From: Silene conica
Taxonomy: Eukaryota > Streptophyta > Magnoliopsida > Caryophyllales > Caryophyllaceae
DNA length: 64,000 nt
Direction of reading: 5' to 3'
Assembly: GCA_029255685.2 (NCBI GenBank)
Contig: CM055314.2
Span: forward strand, 3,738,399-3,802,398
The notes under the pieces are model-generated. The model had not been told where the DNA came from and searched no databases. It worked only from the letters and a program-made list of their open reading frames with translations. Within the stretch, counting starts at the first letter, position 1. Every line of letters begins with the position of its first letter. Position numbers and translations under genes: made by a program. Positions 61,066 to 64,000 of the stretch are shown one piece after another.

Positions 61066-61839
61066 TTTACAAAGTCGACCTAACAGGATTCTTATATCAC
61101 AATATCATGATACGATTATATAAGAATCTTATGATGTGTAAAAGATACTGTAAAGAAAACCAGAGGAATAAATGTGTACGTACAAAATATTACTGGTACG
61201 ACCATAAGGAAGATTGTACTGCTACTACTTCGTACTCCAATATCACAGTTGTGCTTGTACCCAGTCCACCTGTGGCAGTTTGCATATTACTGTATCATTC
61301 ATCAGCATAATGCATTGTCTCATTCAACCCTTTTTTTCTGGGGTTACGTTAAGATGTAAGAGGTGGGTTAACTCAAAGTCAACTGACCCATTCATCAGCA
61401 TAATCTTATACAACCCCCATATTATCCTCCTGATTTGACTTTAATGGTTCGTTAATCTCATTTATCTCAACTTTAAATGTCAGCTTTAACTATTATTTTT
61501 TCCAAAAATAAATAAAATTATCATGTTTTTTTCCTCTGGGTGACGAGGGTTTAATCCCTGGGACCATATATTCCCGCACCACCACATGGACCATGTAAGC
61601 CACCCCTTCGGGAGCTGCAGTGGCCAAGTAAAAAATATCATGTTTAATCATCTAGAAATAACAATATCATTTGAACATCAAAGTCAAATGGGGACAATAT
61701 AGATGGACATGGGATGGACGGAGTCAATCACGAGCGAGACCCACGAGTATTGATATGGTCCTGGGACTTCAGAGAGCAAAAACTTCTATGCATTTTGAAA
61801 ACCATAGAGTTCCAAAAAGATTAAAATCTAACTTTTATG
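61066..61839. other. Intergenic region
   Basis: No gene is recognised. GGGTTTAATCCCTGGGACC at 61,550 resembles a B-box-containing phrase, and the following C-rich stretch may be a retroelement scrap. The direct repeat CATTCATCAGCATAA occurs at 61,297 and 61,390. Confidence 0.35.
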
Positions 61840-62047
61840 GTCTTGCTTCAGCTGATAATTTTGGTCTTGAAACAATAAAACGGGGTTTGTAACTATTTTA
61901 CAGTCAAATGTGACCATTATTGACAAACAAGTTATCATAAGCTGTAACATTAACCACACTATTGTGGTTACATTTAACTATAAATGGTCACATATGTCCG
62001 GTCTGAAGCTTCAGACCAAAAATGACGGTCTGAAATAAGAATTTGTG
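61840..62047. mobile_element. MITE family B copy
   Basis: The copy runs from GGTCTTGCTTCAGCTGATAA to CGGTCTGAAATAAGAATTTG, with GTAACTATTTTACAGTCAAA and TTACATTTAACTATAAATGG as arms and a shared CAAGTTATCATAAG core. It is more decayed than the PP2C copy. Confidence 0.72.
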
Positions 62048-62880
62048 TATAATGACTTACAAATTTTCATGTTGCATAGCAAAAAATTTTGCAAGGGTCC
62101 ACCGCAGTTATATGCAGTTGCAATGTAAAATCACCCGAAGTTTAATATCAGATCTTCTAGCTCCGTTGATAATGTCTAAAGATGAGCTGACACAGCAGTC
62201 TTTCACCTCTAGCTAACTCTTGGGCTCATTCTAGCTCATCATTCAGGAATAAGTCAAAGCTGAAAAGAAAATTAAGATCAGAAGGAAAGAGCAGAGATTG
62301 ACAGAGCCAAACATAGTGGTAACCACACCTACAAGTTTCATCTTCTAGACACACACATAGCAACTGTTCAAACAAACATGCTTGCGACGTTCTAGATAGA
62401 TCATATATATAGTTGCTGAAATTTCATTTGAAGTTTCAGAATGTTTGTGAACAAAGGTCAAGTTAGCATACGTAGATAAGACTTAAAAAAGACTACAACG
62501 TTTGAGCTAAGTTAGTCGACATCTGAGGTATTCATTGCTACACCACAAAACAATGACGAAAACAATAACATTACTTTTGTGCACATGTCTTCAGAAATAC
62601 TGGTTCTGTAATAACCCATAACAAAAGTTATCGTAAAATGCATCGACAACGATCTGCTATTTCTCGAAACATAGAGAGGTTAGCTACCCTTTTTGCTTTA
62701 TTGTTCATATTCCAAAGCCAGAGAGTAAGCGAGTCTTTGGCCTTGCTAAAAATGGAAACGTTGCTCATTATTTCATATTAATCAGGAATAAGGAATAGTC
62801 ACAGACTCACAGGCTCACAGCACACAAGAACACTAACATTAGAGGGAAAGAACAGGCATTGACAGAGCTAAACTTGATGC
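62048..62880. other. Intergenic region or 3' flank
   Basis: No coding region or repeat is recognised. It may be the 3' part of the unrecognised minus-strand gene that follows. Confidence 0.35.
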
Positions 62881-62883
62881 TAA

Positions 62884-63920
62884 CCTTCCTTTCACATTCG
62901 ACATGTTTAGTCAAGATTCCATATTGATGGGGCAGCAGGCCACAAACAGAGCAATCAGACAACATTGCCTGTGCAAGCAAATTGTAGAGTAACACAATAG
63001 ATCTGTACAAACATAAGCTCCAGAAAATTGAGGATAATCTAAACTTTACAACATAAGTCAATAACAATTTAACAATACCCAATGCTCTTTTACTTGTACC
63101 AAGTGAGCCACAGTCGCTCTTGAATAGTCCCCTGTCGCATTCCCGTCCCATAAAATCAAACAAAGTCCAGCAAAAACCAGCCAAACTTCATCAGTAAAAT
63201 TTATGCTACCGCCTAATGTTATGCTAATACTCAACCGATGACCCCTGAGTTTATGAAATTTTGAGTTTATAAGTGTTTACCATGTCTCTTTTTTCTCTTT
63301 GCTTGAAGTTGCTCTTCATTCCAACATTAGTCTCCTCCATCCAAGGATGAAGGATATATATTTTATTTATTTACCAACTGTTTAAGTTTTTTATTAGTCT
63401 CTTTCTCCCATCAGAAACTTGATGAAGTAAAATATCATGCAAAGCCGATCCAGGCCTGATAGAGTATATTGGGTTTATTTGCAAACTGTAGATTTTTAGA
63501 TATGGAGAAAATTATGTTTGAAACAGAGAGCTACAGAAGTACAATTAAGAGATCTCAAAGTCGATAAAAGGATCAGATTGAAAACTATATCATCTAGAAA
63601 AGCAGAGAGTAAACAAAACTCGTAATTTGACAGAATATATAATAACACAGAAGTATTCTTTACTGCTATTGGAACTCTTGCCACACAGAAGTATGCTTTA
63701 CTGTTTGAGAGACATGAGAGTGACAACAACATTAAATTCGTGCACCTCGTTCCTTTAGCTTATATAATTCTATACCAAAATATCACATTCAGTCAAACAG
63801 TAAGCAGTCGTAAGCAAAATAATGACAAAAATGTCACCTGTTAGGCATCCATATATGAAATTCTTTTGCAGTCATAAACACGACTGCTATTGACACATCC
63901 CCGCAATTGAATTTGACATA
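62884..63920 (-). pseudogene. Possible exons of an unrecognised minus-strand gene
   Basis: At 63838-63920 an AG/GT-bounded segment encodes YVKFNCGDVSIAVVFMTAKE and then FHIWMPN. At about 62884-62968 another encodes AMLSDCSVCGLLPHQYGILT and KHVECERK, with a zinc-finger-like C-x2-C and later H and C. A middle segment (63,080-63,185) is open in two frames and does not settle which is real. I do not recognise the protein. The exons may belong to a gene continuing past 64,000 or be a fragment; the pseudogene label is provisional. Confidence 0.3.
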
Positions 63921-64000
63921 CTGTAATGATACGAGGTATGTTAGATTTCCAATTACAAAGGAAGTATAAAATGAAGTTCAATGCTAATGATCCAACATGA

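Noticed and set aside
1..64000. CRISPR arrays, operons, phage or bacterial features
   Set aside because: The window is plant nuclear DNA; no spaced identical repeats or bacterial gene organisation are present.

Overview
This is 64 kb of nuclear DNA from a flowering plant, most likely a eudicot. The evidence is intron-rich genes with plant-type proteins, AT-rich intergenic DNA, and plant transposon classes (Helitron, hAT, Stowaway and other MITEs, a LINE remnant). I cannot name the species from the sequence.

Six conserved, apparently intact genes form the backbone. On the + strand these are eRF3, the translation-termination GTPase (7.1-18.0 kb, 19 coding exons, 519 aa), and SCYL2, a SCY1-like pseudokinase of clathrin-coated vesicles (20.4-30.7 kb, 15 exons, 912 aa). 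On the - strand they are a short single-RRM protein of RBM7 type (33.1-37.0 kb, 4 exons, 186 aa), a plant-specific acidic membrane protein (41.0-43.1 kb, 2 exons, 260 aa), cytosolic histidyl-tRNA synthetase (48.3-53.7 kb, 7 exons, 881 aa) and a PP2C phosphatase (56.8-59.7 kb, 5 exons, 372 aa). All six models were assembled by reading splice sites by eye, and all have total coding lengths divisible by three. They are independent housekeeping or signalling genes, not an operon or cluster.

The first 5.5 kb is the most unusual part. A non-autonomous hAT element (about 26-963, flanked by a 9-bp direct repeat) is followed by a candidate Helitron (1000-5502). The Helitron has a 5' TC after an A, and a 3' hairpin plus CTAG before a T. 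Inside it lie a broken CDK-inhibitor (KRP) first exon with its own tandem duplication, pieces of a purple acid phosphatase gene, an FHA-domain fragment lodged between the phosphatase pieces, and the C-terminal end of a Helitron-type Pif1 helicase. This looks like a gene-capturing Helitron carrying parts of three host genes.

The rest of the window is shaped by small transposons and tandem duplications inside introns and near gene starts. Examples are a duplicated 16-aa exon and a duplicated splice donor in eRF3, a duplicated ~1.15-kb intron segment with a decoy splice acceptor in the RRM gene, three MITEs of three families in three PP2C introns, a hAT element with a perfect 8-bp target duplication at 40.1 kb, a ~335-bp-TIR element at 43.3-44.7 kb, and about eight copies of one MITE family. 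The 55 kb region holds a decayed LINE reverse transcriptase. The last kilobase has possible exons of an unrecognised - strand gene running off the window.
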